The notes beneath the pieces are model-generated. The model worked only from the letters and a program-made list of their open reading frames with translations, searched no databases and was not told the DNA's origin. The position numbers were made by a program, and so were the translations under genes. This document shows positions 9,312 to 18,293 of a DNA stretch of 53,560 bases, in pieces (position 1 is the stretch's first letter; each line of letters begins with the position of its first letter). The stretch is from Anaerolineae bacterium (lineage in GTDB: Bacteria; Chloroflexota; Anaerolineae; 4572-78; J111), in assembly GCA_020433805.1 (NCBI GenBank), contig JAGRBZ010000010.1:1-53560 (forward strand), in the 5' to 3' direction.

Positions 9312-10442
9312 ATGTCAATTGGCGTTATCATTGTCCATTATCATACCGTGGATCTATTGTGCCGGGCCGTTGCCTCGCTAAAAAATGAACTGGTTGATAA
9401 TGATCTGAAGGCCGACATACTTGTAGTTGATAACGGCAGCACCACAGCCGAACGAGACATTATCACACAGTTGCCAATTCGATATATTGATGCCGGTTGC
9501 AATATGGGCTATGCCGGAGCCATTAATTTGGGGGTTAGCCAAACCGACGCCGACATTATCGTGTTGATGAATGCTGATGTCGAGTTTCTGCCGGGCTGTT
9601 TAGCGACGTTGCTTCAAGCCTTAGCGACCAACGCCGATGTGGTTGGGCCTAAACTTTACTTAGACCCCCAAAAAGTGGTGATGCTGCCACCCACCGAACG
9701 CTACAATCGGTTTGATGACCTTATCCGGCAGTTGGCAAAATATGGCGAAAAATGGGCCGAATTTGCTCGTGGTCGATGGCGGCATCACGCCCGCAAACAT
9801 TGGCAAGCTAACGCATCGATTTCTACGGTGAATTTAAGTGGTGCGTTGTTAGTTTTACAGCGACGGGTTTGGGATACTGTAGGGCCGTTTGACGAGGGGT
9901 TTAAGCTTTATTTTGAAGAAGTTGATTGGTTGCGGCGGTTGCAACAAAAGGGATTAACCGGGTATTACGTGCCTGATGCAGAAGCCATTCACTACTATAA
10001 TCAAAGTGCGGTCTATCAGCCTGACGTCTCGCGCTGGTTTGCGGAATCGGCGCAGCGTTTCGGTCGGCGTTACTATGGAGCCTGGTTTTTAGCCGCGACT
10101 TACCATATGTTTCGACATAGAGCAGCGCGTCTGTCTAAAGTGCCCCAGCTTCCGGCAGGTATTCCGCTAATTGAGCTATCTGGTTTGACCGACACAGCAC
10201 AAAAGCCATTATGGATTGAGTTGGCCGGCTCGCCGTTGGGTTTCCCGGCCGGTGCCGCCCGGATTGCGCCGGAACAACTTTCATGGCGTTTGCCGGCAGC
10301 GGTGTGGGAAAAGCTAGCTCCCGGTACCTACCATCTTCAGGTGGTTGACAGTTGCGGTCACGAATTGAAGCGAGTTAGCTTTGAGCGCCCGATTGTTGTT
10401 TTGGAGCAAAACCAACTCGGTGATGAGGTGGCACATGACTAG
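9312..10442 (+). CDS. GT2-family (rhamnosyltransferase-like) glycosyltransferase
   Basis: The 376-residue protein starts with the GT-A nucleotide-binding fold (SIGVIIVHYHTVDLL, VVDNGSTT). It has NMGYAGAINLG and the DxD-equivalent NADVEF at 87-92, followed by the acceptor-side FDEGFKLYFEEVDWLRR. This pattern is typical of bacterial GT2 enzymes annotated as rhamnosyltransferases. A C-terminal extension of ~100 residues is beta-rich and without catalytic motifs. The stop overlaps the start of the methyltransferase gene by 8 bp. The reaction is inverting transfer from an NDP-sugar in the cytosol; the sugar is not determined. Confidence 0.88.
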   Translation: MSIGVIIVHYHTVDLLCRAVASLKNELVDNDLKADILVVDNGSTTAERDIITQLPIRYIDAGCNMGYAGAINLGVSQTDADIIVLMNADVEFLPGCLATLLQALATNADVVGPKLYLDPQKVVMLPPTERYNRFDDLIRQLAKYGEKWAEFARGRWRHHARKHWQANASISTVNLSGALLVLQRRVWDTVGPFDEGFKLYFEEVDWLRRLQQKGLTGYYVPDAEAIHYYNQSAVYQPDVSRWFAESAQRFGRRYYGAWFLAATYHMFRHRAARLSKVPQLPAGIPLIELSGLTDTAQKPLWIELAGSPLGFPAGAARIAPEQLSWRLPAAVWEKLAPGTYHLQVVDSCGHELKRVSFERPIVVLEQNQLGDEVAHD

Positions 10443-11574
10443 TTTAATCATCCTCAAGCAGCAGCATACCGAAAGTACGTACGCATCGGAGTTTGCCTAT
10501 TTATGGTCGGTCTGTCAGGCACAGGTTAGGCAGGTTTTTGACTCGGTTGAAACCATTATCTACGCTGATAATACATCAGCGACAATTAAGCCAGGGCAGG
10601 CTGATTATGTGTTGCTGCTGGGGCGGGAAAATATACAGTTCACCGCAGCCAGCCTGCGGCACATGAAGGATGCCATCGATCAAGGGGCAAAAATTGTTGT
10701 ACCGCAACGTCTGGTCGACTTTCCTTCTGCAAAAGATACACCAATTTACACCCTACGAGATTATGAAAACATTGAGGCAAAAATTCTGTCCGAAGGCGAC
10801 CGGTCTCACATATCTTCTCGGTCGCTTTTGCCCATATCCCTTATTGCCGGATCGGTTTATGATCTTCATTTATCTAAAATTCCGGTGTCCGAGATTTTTA
10901 GTAAGCCTGATTTGCTAGAAATAACCCTTATTACAAGGGCGGGAGTCTATCACCAGTTTATTGATTATTACGGTCAGGTTCGCGACGATATACTCCCTTA
11001 TTTGCCTCAGCAGGCTCATCATGTTTTAGAAGTTGGTTGTGGTCGAGGCTTAACCGGTAGATTTATTCAGAACCGATTGGGTTGTCGTGTGACAGGTGTG
11101 GAACTCAATCCGGTGGTGGCTCAAGAAGCTGAGCAACATCTATGGCGGGTGATTGTGGGCGATATTCAAACGGTACCGTTGGAGCAAAATACCTACGATG
11201 CCGCTGTGGCCACCGAGCTTTTTGAACATCTGGTTGAGCCGGAACTGTTTCTGGAAAAAATGCGGCGCGTGTTAAAACCAGGAGGACGCATTATCTTATC
11301 GGTGCCTAATATAGGCCATTACGCCATTGTTGAAGACTTAATCGCGGGGCGTTGGGATTATATCCCCATCGGCTTACTGTGTTACACGCACGTTCGCTTT
11401 TTTACTGGGGCAACGATAGAAGCGTGGCTTACAAGGCTGGGCTTCGCAACCTATCAAATTATTCCGCAATTAACCGAACTGCCGGAACGTTTCTTGACTC
11501 TACCTGCTTCCTTTGAGGTCGATGTCGAAAACCTCAGAGCCAAGGGGTTTTACGTGATTATTGATAACGCATAA
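10435..11574 (+). CDS. SAM-dependent methyltransferase with an unusual N-terminal domain
   Basis: The ATG at 10435 (GAGGTG at 10425-10430) overlaps the preceding gene and is preferred over an upstream in-frame start at 10381, giving 379 residues. Residues from about 195 onward are a class I methyltransferase: VLEVGCGRG (motif I), VTGVELNP, the ATELFEHL region and LKPGGRIILSVPN. The first ~150 residues do not belong to that fold. VLLLGRENIQF looks faintly like a GT-A DxD strand, so this part may be a decayed glycosyltransferase domain (speculative). The likely role is O-methylation of a sugar, possibly capping the chain. Its stop overlaps the next start by one base. Confidence 0.85.
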   Translation: MTSLIILKQQHTESTYASEFAYLWSVCQAQVRQVFDSVETIIYADNTSATIKPGQADYVLLLGRENIQFTAASLRHMKDAIDQGAKIVVPQRLVDFPSAKDTPIYTLRDYENIEAKILSEGDRSHISSRSLLPISLIAGSVYDLHLSKIPVSEIFSKPDLLEITLITRAGVYHQFIDYYGQVRDDILPYLPQQAHHVLEVGCGRGLTGRFIQNRLGCRVTGVELNPVVAQEAEQHLWRVIVGDIQTVPLEQNTYDAAVATELFEHLVEPELFLEKMRRVLKPGGRIILSVPNIGHYAIVEDLIAGRWDYIPIGLLCYTHVRFFTGATIEAWLTRLGFATYQIIPQLTELPERFLTLPASFEVDVENLRAKGFYVIIDNA

Positions 11575-12545
11575 TGACATCTTTTCAATTTCGAGCCTAT
11601 CGCCACGGTGATGAAGTTCTGATTAACCAGGGCTTCAATGAAGCCTTCAACCTTGATCGAGCAGTTGAGGAGTGGCGCTGGAAATTTGTCTCACCAGCGG
11701 GCGATCCCTGGATTATTGTGGCGGTTGATCAAAATAATGAAATTGTGGCCCAATACGCTGCCATCGAAGCTGGCTTTCACATTAACGATCAAATCTTTCG
11801 TGCCGCGCAGCCGGTCGATGTCTTCTGCCTGCGACGGCCCGGAACGTTAGAACAAGAAGTGCATCTCACCTCCGTTCGTACCTTTTTTCGTACGTACGGA
11901 GGTGTTGATCAATTGGCCTTGTTGTACGGTTTTCCCGGCAAGCGTGCTCTACGCCTGGGACAGCTTGAACTAGGCTATGGCGAAGCTAGCCCTGTGCCTA
12001 TCTGGCAATTTCCGTTGGCCCGTTTTACTTGGCCCTTTAAGCGAAGCCCATCGCACTATGAGATCCGAAATGGGTGCCAACCGCAGGAGCTTGATGCGTT
12101 GTGGCAGCGTTGTGCGCAGCGCTATCCGGTCGCCGTTGTACGCAATGGCAATTGGCTAATCCGTCGTTATGTAAGCCGGCCTTATCATGCCTATCAATTT
12201 TTAACCGTGTGGCAAGCGGGCAAAATGGCGGCTTGGGCGGTTTGGAAAATTACCGGCGACACCCTCCAATGGATTGACTTGCTTTGGGATGGAGAAGATC
12301 TCCGGGTGTTAGCAGCGATTCAAAAAAAACTTGAGCATCTGGGACGTCGGGTAAAGGTTCAGCAGTTGGAAATATGGGTGTCCGGCGATGCGCTGCTGAC
12401 AGAATTTCTAAGCACGAACGGTTGGAAGCTTGAGGAGCATCCGCATGGACTAACCGCTGTGGCACGTTCATTTCATCCCGACATTGATGGTTCTGACGTG
12501 ATCCGCCAATTCTATTTTACGTTAGGTGATATGGATTTGGTGTAA
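11574..12545 (+). CDS. GNAT-family N-acyltransferase-like protein
   Basis: The ATG shares its A with the TAA stop of the methyltransferase gene, so the two are translationally coupled. The 323-residue protein begins with a GNAT-type entry (FQFRAYRHGDEVLINQGFNE), then VAQYAAIEAGFHI and the YGFPGKRALRLGQLELGY stretch seen in large two-lobed GNAT proteins. A second GNAT-like half follows (WAVWKITGDTLQWIDLLW). The probable reaction is transfer of an acyl group from acyl-CoA or acyl-ACP to an amine or hydroxyl. Because the next gene activates fatty acids onto an ACP, an acyl-ACP donor is an attractive inference. Substrate is unproven. Confidence 0.7.
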   Translation: MTSFQFRAYRHGDEVLINQGFNEAFNLDRAVEEWRWKFVSPAGDPWIIVAVDQNNEIVAQYAAIEAGFHINDQIFRAAQPVDVFCLRRPGTLEQEVHLTSVRTFFRTYGGVDQLALLYGFPGKRALRLGQLELGYGEASPVPIWQFPLARFTWPFKRSPSHYEIRNGCQPQELDALWQRCAQRYPVAVVRNGNWLIRRYVSRPYHAYQFLTVWQAGKMAAWAVWKITGDTLQWIDLLWDGEDLRVLAAIQKKLEHLGRRVKVQQLEIWVSGDALLTEFLSTNGWKLEEHPHGLTAVARSFHPDIDGSDVIRQFYFTLGDMDLV

Positions 12546-12566
12546 CTTTGTCGAGAGAGGATTTTT

Positions 12567-14699
12567 ATGGCACACGCTTTTGCATCCAATAACTCGCTGG
12601 TTCAAGCGTTAAAAAATCAAGTAAATCGTCACGCCGATAAAGTTGTTTTGACGTTTCTTCAAGCCGATCAAACCGTTCGAACCGTTACCTACGCTCAACT
12701 CGATCACGATGCTACGCAATATGCGCAAGCCTTACACCATCAGGGTGTTGCTCCTCGTGATGTCGTTGCGCTCATTTTCGATCACGGCTATGCGCTTGTG
12801 GCTGCATTTTGGGGAGCTGTCTATTTGGGTGCGGTTCCCACTATCTTTCCCTACGTTACGCCTCAAACGCCACCCAAAATTTATAAAGAACGCGTAGAGC
12901 CGCTGCTCAAATTTAGTCAGGCGAAAGCTATCCTCACCGACACAACACTCAATGCAACATTGTCTGCTCATTTGGCGGGCAGTGAATACCCGATTTTAAC
13001 TCTTGATGAGGGTGCGTCTACAACAACGTTTCATAACCTCTTCAACCCCGTTGACGGTATCGAAACAGCCTATATTCAGTTTAGCGGCGGCACTACGGGG
13101 CGACCAAAAGGTGTTGTGTTATCGCATCAAGCTGTTCTAAACCATGTTCAATCGTTATCAGCATCGTTTCCCTTTAGATCGGCTGATGTTAGCGTGGGGT
13201 GGCTGCCGCTTTATCACGATATGGGATTGGTAACGCAACTCCTGCTGCCCCTGCTGGTTGGCGGGACCTCGGTTTTTATTCCGCCCGCATACTGGATTCG
13301 CCACCCCGAAAGTTTATTTCAGGCCATCGATAAATATAAAGGCACGATGAGTTGGATGCCTAACTTTGCCTTTTCCTACTGTGCGCGTCGGGTGCAGAAT
13401 AACCAATTGCAGGAGCTTGATTTAAGCAGTTGGTCGCTTTTGGGCAACGGTTCTGAGCCGGTGCAACTGGAAAGTTTGCAACTGTTCACCCGGCGTTTCG
13501 AGCCGTATGGATTTCAACCGAATGCGCTGATGGTAGGATACGGCATGGCCGAAAACGTCGTGGGCCTCTCCGTTACGCTGTCTGGTCAACTCCCTCGGGT
13601 TGATTGGATTTCTATCGACGCTTTGCAAACACAGCAGCAGGCGATCCCACGTTCTGCCGATGCTGAAGATGCTACCCCTATTTTGAGCTGTGGCTACCCT
13701 ATACGAGATACTGAGATAGAAGTTGTTGATGCTGAGGGCAACGCGCATGAAGATCGGCACGTGGGTGAGGTGATTTTTACAAGCAATGCCTTGATGACGG
13801 AATATTATCGCCAACCCGATTTGACGGCCCAAACGTTACGTGACGATTGGCTATATACCGGCGATTTGGGCTATAAACTCGATGGGCAATTGTATATTTG
13901 TGGCCGGCTTAAAGACGTCATTATTGTTGAGGGAAAAAATATCCAGCCGCACTATATTGAATCGATAGCGCAAACGGCTGTTGGCTCTGCCGGCGGTTTG
14001 GCGGCTGCTTTTGGAATATTTGATGAACAGTTGGGAACAGAACGCCCTGTCTTGGTTTGCGAACTCTTAAATGACGAGGATATGCTGAAACAGAATCAAT
14101 TGGCTCTGCAAATTCGACAACGGGTATTTGAACAGCTTGCTATTTCGCTGGCCGATATTCAGTGGGTGCCAAAAGGCTGGATCATTAAGACCACCAGCAG
14201 CAAAGTCTCGCGCACAGCGAACCGACAGAAATATATGGGGGAGGGACGGCAACCGGCCACCCCGACGGGCGATAAACAGGGCTGGACCGCGTTACATGAG
14301 ATACCGGTTCGCCAACGTCGGCCATTTTTATTTGGCTATGTTTCTACCCAAACCGCGGAGATTTTGGGCCTCGACCCGATCACGCTGCTGTCGCCCCGGC
14401 AGGGATTTTTTGAGCTTGGCATAACATCGCTGCAATCCGTTGCGTTGAAAGGTCGTATCGAAATCGGACTGGGCTGCCGGTTGCCTGATACCGCTGCTTT
14501 TGATTTTCCAACGCTCGATACATTGGTCGATTTTTTGCTTCAAACGCTGTTTCCTCAAGAACAAACTGAGGCCTTATCGACATCTTCTGATGAGATAGAT
14601 TCGCTTTTATCCGCAGTTGAAGCTTTATCGGAGGAAGATGCCAAACAAAAACTCATAGAGCATTGGTCTAAAAATCGACCCCAAACGGATAACAGTTAG
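12567..14699 (+). CDS. Fatty-acyl-AMP ligase (FAAL) fused to an acyl carrier protein
   Basis: The 710-residue protein has an adenylation domain at about 10-565: FSGGTTGRPKG (172-182) is the P-loop, GYGMAE (324-329) and YTGDLGY (430-436) follow, and K546 sits in TTSSKVSR as the A10-type lysine. An ACP spans about 585-665 with GITSLQ; Ser621 is the predicted phosphopantetheine site, although the usual Asp before it is Thr. FAALs make acyl-AMP from a free fatty acid and pass it to an ACP for polyketide or lipid assembly. Here the ACP is on the same chain. The gene starts 21 bp after the GNAT gene with AGAGAGGA upstream. It is the last gene of the run. A natural partner is the KS-ACP protein at 28703-31666. 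FAAL versus FACL was judged by overall pattern, not by alignment. Confidence 0.88.
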   Translation: MAHAFASNNSLVQALKNQVNRHADKVVLTFLQADQTVRTVTYAQLDHDATQYAQALHHQGVAPRDVVALIFDHGYALVAAFWGAVYLGAVPTIFPYVTPQTPPKIYKERVEPLLKFSQAKAILTDTTLNATLSAHLAGSEYPILTLDEGASTTTFHNLFNPVDGIETAYIQFSGGTTGRPKGVVLSHQAVLNHVQSLSASFPFRSADVSVGWLPLYHDMGLVTQLLLPLLVGGTSVFIPPAYWIRHPESLFQAIDKYKGTMSWMPNFAFSYCARRVQNNQLQELDLSSWSLLGNGSEPVQLESLQLFTRRFEPYGFQPNALMVGYGMAENVVGLSVTLSGQLPRVDWISIDALQTQQQAIPRSADAEDATPILSCGYPIRDTEIEVVDAEGNAHEDRHVGEVIFTSNALMTEYYRQPDLTAQTLRDDWLYTGDLGYKLDGQLYICGRLKDVIIVEGKNIQPHYIESIAQTAVGSAGGLAAAFGIFDEQLGTERPVLVCELLNDEDMLKQNQLALQIRQRVFEQLAISLADIQWVPKGWIIKTTSSKVSRTANRQKYMGEGRQPATPTGDKQGWTALHEIPVRQRRPFLFGYVSTQTAEILGLDPITLLSPRQGFFELGITSLQSVALKGRIEIGLGCRLPDTAAFDFPTLDTLVDFLLQTLFPQEQTEALSTSSDEIDSLLSAVEALSEEDAKQKLIEHWSKNRPQTDNS

Positions 14700-14779
14700 A
14701 GATGAATTTAAAGATGGAGATTGCAGCGTTGTCCTCAGATGCACACAGATCTCACAGATAAAATCAACAATTATTGATA

Positions 14780-14896
14780 AAACTTACGCAGTTGGGTGTA
14801 TAAACAAGGTGACAGCCGCTTGGGCGTGATAAATCGACCAACCGTACGTTTTCTTTCGGCAAAAAGTGACTGTCACCTTTTGAACTGCGTAACTCA
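14780..14896. repeat. MITE-like element, GTGACAGTCAC subfamily, 117 bp
   Basis: The ends AAACTTACGCAGTT (14780-14793) and AACTGCGTAACTCA (14883-14896) are inverted and flanked by TA at 14778-14779 and 14897-14898. An inner inverted pair, AAGGTGACAG (14806-14815) and CTGTCACCTT (14870-14879), gives a long hairpin. It lies between two convergent genes and may double as a bidirectional terminator. Confidence 0.85.
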
Positions 14897-14945
14897 TAAT
14901 TAAGTCATCTGTGCGTATCTGTGGACTGAGCTTTTTAGAACTCTT

Positions 14946-16043
14946 TTACGTTCGGACAAAAATGCACTTGCGGCAAATGAAGTTGTCTGGGGCATTTTCA
15001 AGGCCGTAACTCCAGCGTCGATAGCGGGCCAATTCAGGCCCGGTTAACACTTCGGCAACAGTTTGCCGCGTTAAATCACCCACACCATACTGTTCTCCGT
15101 AATCCTGGCAGCACAAAACACAAGTGCCCTGAGCCGTGATATGTAGGTGTTGCAGTGGTCGCGAACCCATCTGTTCACATCCCCGCAGCGTCGTATGTGA
15201 GGGTATCCGTTCCATTTCCAAGGTCAGATAGTGGGCGCGGTCGTTGGCCTTAAACCGTTCGATTTGGAATCGAGACCCGGCAAATCGAGCCTTGATTTCC
15301 TGGTGATCGGCCCGATGTTGCTCATCGCCACGCCCTAACACTACGATCTTCATGATAGGTGCCACCGGCAGATCTTTGATATAGTCCAGATGGCGCAGAA
15401 CCAGATTGAGATGATCTTTGCCCCGTTCGTTGCGGTAATGCTGCTGATTTAACGTTGATAGATTAACCGACAGATACCCTAGCCCCCCCATCGCGATGAT
15501 GGTATCGATCCGTTTCGGGGTTAAGCCACTGCCGTTGGTCAACACGGCCGGAACCAAGCCGTACGAACGTAAGATTTCAACCTGTCTGACAAAATGTTTA
15601 TCGATGGTGGGTTCGTTATAGTTATTCATAAAGACCGCTTCAAGCGTGTCTTTGTAGGCAGCCAATTGCAGAGCAATACGCTCATACAACTCAAGCGGCA
15701 TAAAGACGTGCCGACGCGGATCAACCGATACGGGACAAAAATAGCAGGCTTGATTGCAGACCGAATGGGCTTCGAGGGAAACATACTTAAGCCGGAAGCG
15801 ACTGTCCAGATCGCCTTGTGTGGTTACTAGCCAGCCTTGTTGAACTAAAAAATCTTTGTCCACCTGAGATACACGGTTAAGCGTAACCTTGCGTTCGTAT
15901 AGATTGCGCAAGATTTGATACGCCGACTCACCCTTTCGCAGCCGTTGGTCGGTTAGGGGATTATAAAAATTATCGGACGCGATGTGGAGATAAGGGTCTA
16001 CTTGCCAATCATTCTGTTGATCGTTAGACAAAATATGCTCCAT
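14946..16043 (-). CDS. Radical SAM protein with SPASM-like C-terminal cysteines
   Basis: The 365-residue protein has the CxxxCxxC cluster motif CNQACYFC (C96, C100, C103) for the catalytic [4Fe-4S]-SAM site. It then shows FMNNYNEPTID and TNGSGLTPK, typical of the TIM-barrel core. The C-terminal third has C..., CVLCC and CRKC cysteines with the QYGVGDL spacing of SPASM auxiliary-cluster domains. An N-terminal ~80 residues look like a small winged-helix or PqqD-like module. SPASM enzymes modify peptides, proteins (sulfatase maturation) or sugars. No sulfatase or precursor peptide is visible nearby, so the substrate is unknown. It converges on the FAAL-ACP operon and may be expressed from the 16044-16684 region. 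Confidence 0.88.
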   Translation of the reverse strand: MEHILSNDQQNDWQVDPYLHIASDNFYNPLTDQRLRKGESAYQILRNLYERKVTLNRVSQVDKDFLVQQGWLVTTQGDLDSRFRLKYVSLEAHSVCNQACYFCPVSVDPRRHVFMPLELYERIALQLAAYKDTLEAVFMNNYNEPTIDKHFVRQVEILRSYGLVPAVLTNGSGLTPKRIDTIIAMGGLGYLSVNLSTLNQQHYRNERGKDHLNLVLRHLDYIKDLPVAPIMKIVVLGRGDEQHRADHQEIKARFAGSRFQIERFKANDRAHYLTLEMERIPSHTTLRGCEQMGSRPLQHLHITAQGTCVLCCQDYGEQYGVGDLTRQTVAEVLTGPELARYRRWSYGLENAPDNFICRKCIFVRT

Positions 16044-16095
16044 AAATTGAGTTTAATACAAGACGCAAATAGTACATAATCGAGCAACCAACGCT

Positions 16096-16415
16096 CATTG
16101 AAACACTGAAACACTGAAGCGCTGAAAATGATGATTTGACTGAGTTCCGTATTTCAATCATAGTAGGAGTTACGCCCTGCTTATGTCATTTCGTAGCCAA
16201 AGGCCGAGAAATCCCTACAGCATCTGCCTGCAAATATATGTCTCAGGGATTTCTCGTCGTTCCTCCTCGAAATGGAGACGCGCCAATTGCGTAAGTTCTA
16301 CTAAGTTTTCTTGATGGGGCTTGATGAGAACACTAACTCGCTCCAGTCAGTTCATTTCCGTCATTCATTCAGTGTTTCTCCCTCACCCCATAACCAGAAT
16401 GCATCCGTGCAACTG
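16096..16415. repeat. Fold-back repeat copy A, interrupted by a MITE-like element
   Basis: Copy A starts CATTGAAACACTGAAACACT and ends with CAGTGTTTC...CCGTGCAACTG. Without the inserted 16166-16298 element it is about 185 bp and aligns with copy B (16448-16624), although the two have diverged. Each copy is itself partly palindromic, with GAAACACTGAA at one end and TTCAGTGTTTC near the other. There is no gene inside. Confidence 0.8.
16166..16298. repeat. MITE-like element, GGGATTTCTCG subfamily, 133 bp, inserted in repeat copy A
   Basis: The ends GGAGTTACGC (from 16166) and GCGTAAGTTC (to 16298) are inverted and flanked by TA at 16164-16165 and 16299-16300. The inner GAGAAATCCCT and AGGGATTTCTC form a hairpin. 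Copy B lacks it and so approximates the empty site. Confidence 0.85.
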
Positions 16416-16447
16416 GGGTGCATTTCTGTTTGGGGGCAACCGGCACG

Positions 16448-16624
16448 CATTGAAACACTGAAACACTGAAAATGATGATTTCACTGAATTCAGCCTTTCA
16501 ATGAGCGGGCTTTCTTGATATGGGATTAATGAGAACATGTTATGGAGTGGATCAGTGTTTTCATTTTCCTCATTCATTCAGTGTTTCACTCTCGCCCCAT
16601 AACTGAAACGCACCCGTGCAACTG
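16448..16624. repeat. Fold-back repeat copy B, uninterrupted
   Basis: This 177-bp copy shares CATTGAAACACTGAAACACT at its left end, a TTTCTTGAT...ATGAGAAC core and the TCATTCATTCAGTGTTTC...CCGTGCAACTG right end with copy A. Together copies A and B fill most of the 641-bp divergent gap between the radical SAM gene and the DUF2723 gene. Confidence 0.8.
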
Positions 16625-16684
16625 TTTTTCCTTGCTTTTCGGCTGTGACTTATGATAAACTTAAGATAAAGGGTTGGTACCGTA

Positions 16685-18271
16685 ATGGCCGTTTGGGCGA
16701 GTAACCAGCAGTCAGCCAAACTACATAGCATATCGCTTCTGCATCGATATGGACTGAGTTTCATAGACCTGCGTACCCTTTTCGCTTTTGGGTTACCGTT
16801 TATCCTCTATCTCTTAACCGTTGCCCCCACTCTTTACAGTTTCGACAGCGCAGAATTGACAACCGCGGCTGCGACCGGCGGTTTTGTTCATGCTACCGGC
16901 TATCCTTTATATTTGATGATAGGTTGGCTTTGGTCTCATTTGCCCCTTGGAGATGTAGGCTACCGGATGAATTTGCTGTCAGCCTTTTGCGGGTCTTTAA
17001 CAATTGCTCTAGCCGACCGGATTTTACGACGGCTTAAGGTTGGTTCCTGGGCGGCGTTTGGTGCCTTAGGGGTATTGGCCTGTTCCACCTATTTTTGGGG
17101 ATTGTCGCTGATTGCCGAGGTGTACACGCTGCACACAGCCCTTATGTGTGGCCTAATTCTGCTGCTGCTGGCCTGGGGTGACCATCCGACTCCTGCTCGG
17201 CTTGGCGCTGTGGCTTTGCTTACCGGCGTAAGCATGGGAAACCACATGGCAACAGTTCTCCTCATCCCCGGCTGTTTGTGGTATCTTGTTGCCGTATCGC
17301 CTCGCCATTTTTTTACGCTTAAATCTATAGCCACGGCCGTAGGTGCGGGATTACTGGGATTGAGTATTTACCTCTATTTGCCGTTGCGTTACAGTATCGC
17401 GCCACTGCCGGCATTTAATTATGCGGGTTGGTACGATGCCTCCGGTAAATTTTTCCCACTTGATCTCAGCTCACCTGCCGGATTGTGGTGGCTTGTCTCC
17501 GGTCAAGCGTTTTCCGCTTTTATGTTTTCTTATTCCGGTAGCAGCCTATGGCCCCAGATAGAGCAGGCGGGTATTCAACTATCCCAAGCCTTTTTTGCCG
17601 TCGGCGTCGGGCCGGGATTATTGGGTCTGGTCGTTTTGCTGCGGCATAACTGGCGACTGGGTGGAATGTTGCTGTTGATGTTTTTGGCGCACACATTTTT
17701 TTATATCGGCTATGGTGCCGGCGATAAAAAAACGATGTTTTTGCCGACGTATCTTATTTGGGCTTTATGGCTTGGTGTTGGCTATCAATGGTTACTGATC
17801 TGGATTTCTCAGACACCGGTTTTGACACTACCTGAGTCAACCCTCTGGTGCAGAATAAAAACGGGACAGGCTTTCAACGCATGGGAAACAGGATTATTTC
17901 GGGCCGTTATCGTCGGCTTGGTTCTATTGGCCTTAGGTTGGAATTGGTCCCAAGTTAACCAATCAAATGATTGGCGGGCACGCATTCGGGGGCAGACAAT
18001 TTTAACCCGTGTCGAAGCCAATGCTCTTGTTTTTGGCTATTGGGATACGGCTCCGATAGTTCAATATCTGCAAATTGTTGAGGGGCAGCGTCCTGATGTG
18101 GAAACCATTAATCGTTATCTGATCAATGACAATGATATGATAGCCTTAATTAAGCAAGAAATTTCTCGGCGACCTGTATATATTGATGTGGTTCCCATAG
18201 AACTGTTGGATGAGGTAGATGTTGAGGCCGACGGGGTATTGAAGAGGTTGACCTGGTCAAACACCAAGTAG
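16685..18271 (+). CDS. DUF2723 / TMEM260-like membrane protein O-mannosyltransferase-type GT-C
   Basis: The 528-residue polytopic protein matches the DUF2723 opening: PTLYSFDSAELTTAA (D54, E57) in the first outer loop, HATGYPLYLMIGW, and RMNLLSAFCGSLT. DUF2723 includes TMEM260, a protein O-mannosyltransferase, so glycosylation of an exported protein is plausible. The gene is directly followed, 22 bp later, by a secreted Ser/Thr-rich multidomain protein, an obvious candidate acceptor (inference). The final ~70 residues form a small soluble domain. The ribosome site is weak; AAGGG lies about 12 bp before the ATG. Confidence 0.88.
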   Translation: MAVWASNQQSAKLHSISLLHRYGLSFIDLRTLFAFGLPFILYLLTVAPTLYSFDSAELTTAAATGGFVHATGYPLYLMIGWLWSHLPLGDVGYRMNLLSAFCGSLTIALADRILRRLKVGSWAAFGALGVLACSTYFWGLSLIAEVYTLHTALMCGLILLLLAWGDHPTPARLGAVALLTGVSMGNHMATVLLIPGCLWYLVAVSPRHFFTLKSIATAVGAGLLGLSIYLYLPLRYSIAPLPAFNYAGWYDASGKFFPLDLSSPAGLWWLVSGQAFSAFMFSYSGSSLWPQIEQAGIQLSQAFFAVGVGPGLLGLVVLLRHNWRLGGMLLLMFLAHTFFYIGYGAGDKKTMFLPTYLIWALWLGVGYQWLLIWISQTPVLTLPESTLWCRIKTGQAFNAWETGLFRAVIVGLVLLALGWNWSQVNQSNDWRARIRGQTILTRVEANALVFGYWDTAPIVQYLQIVEGQRPDVETINRYLINDNDMIALIKQEISRRPVYIDVVPIELLDEVDVEADGVLKRLTWSNTK

Positions 18272-18293
18272 TTTGCAACCCGCGAGGTATCAC

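Noticed and set aside
13422..13832. Minus-strand ORF of 136 codons in the FAAL gene
   Set aside because: It is antisense to conserved adenylation motifs and has no recognisable domain.
16383..16764. Two short minus-strand ORFs upstream of the DUF2723 gene
   Set aside because: They lie in the fold-back repeats and run into the real plus-strand start; no protein family pattern.
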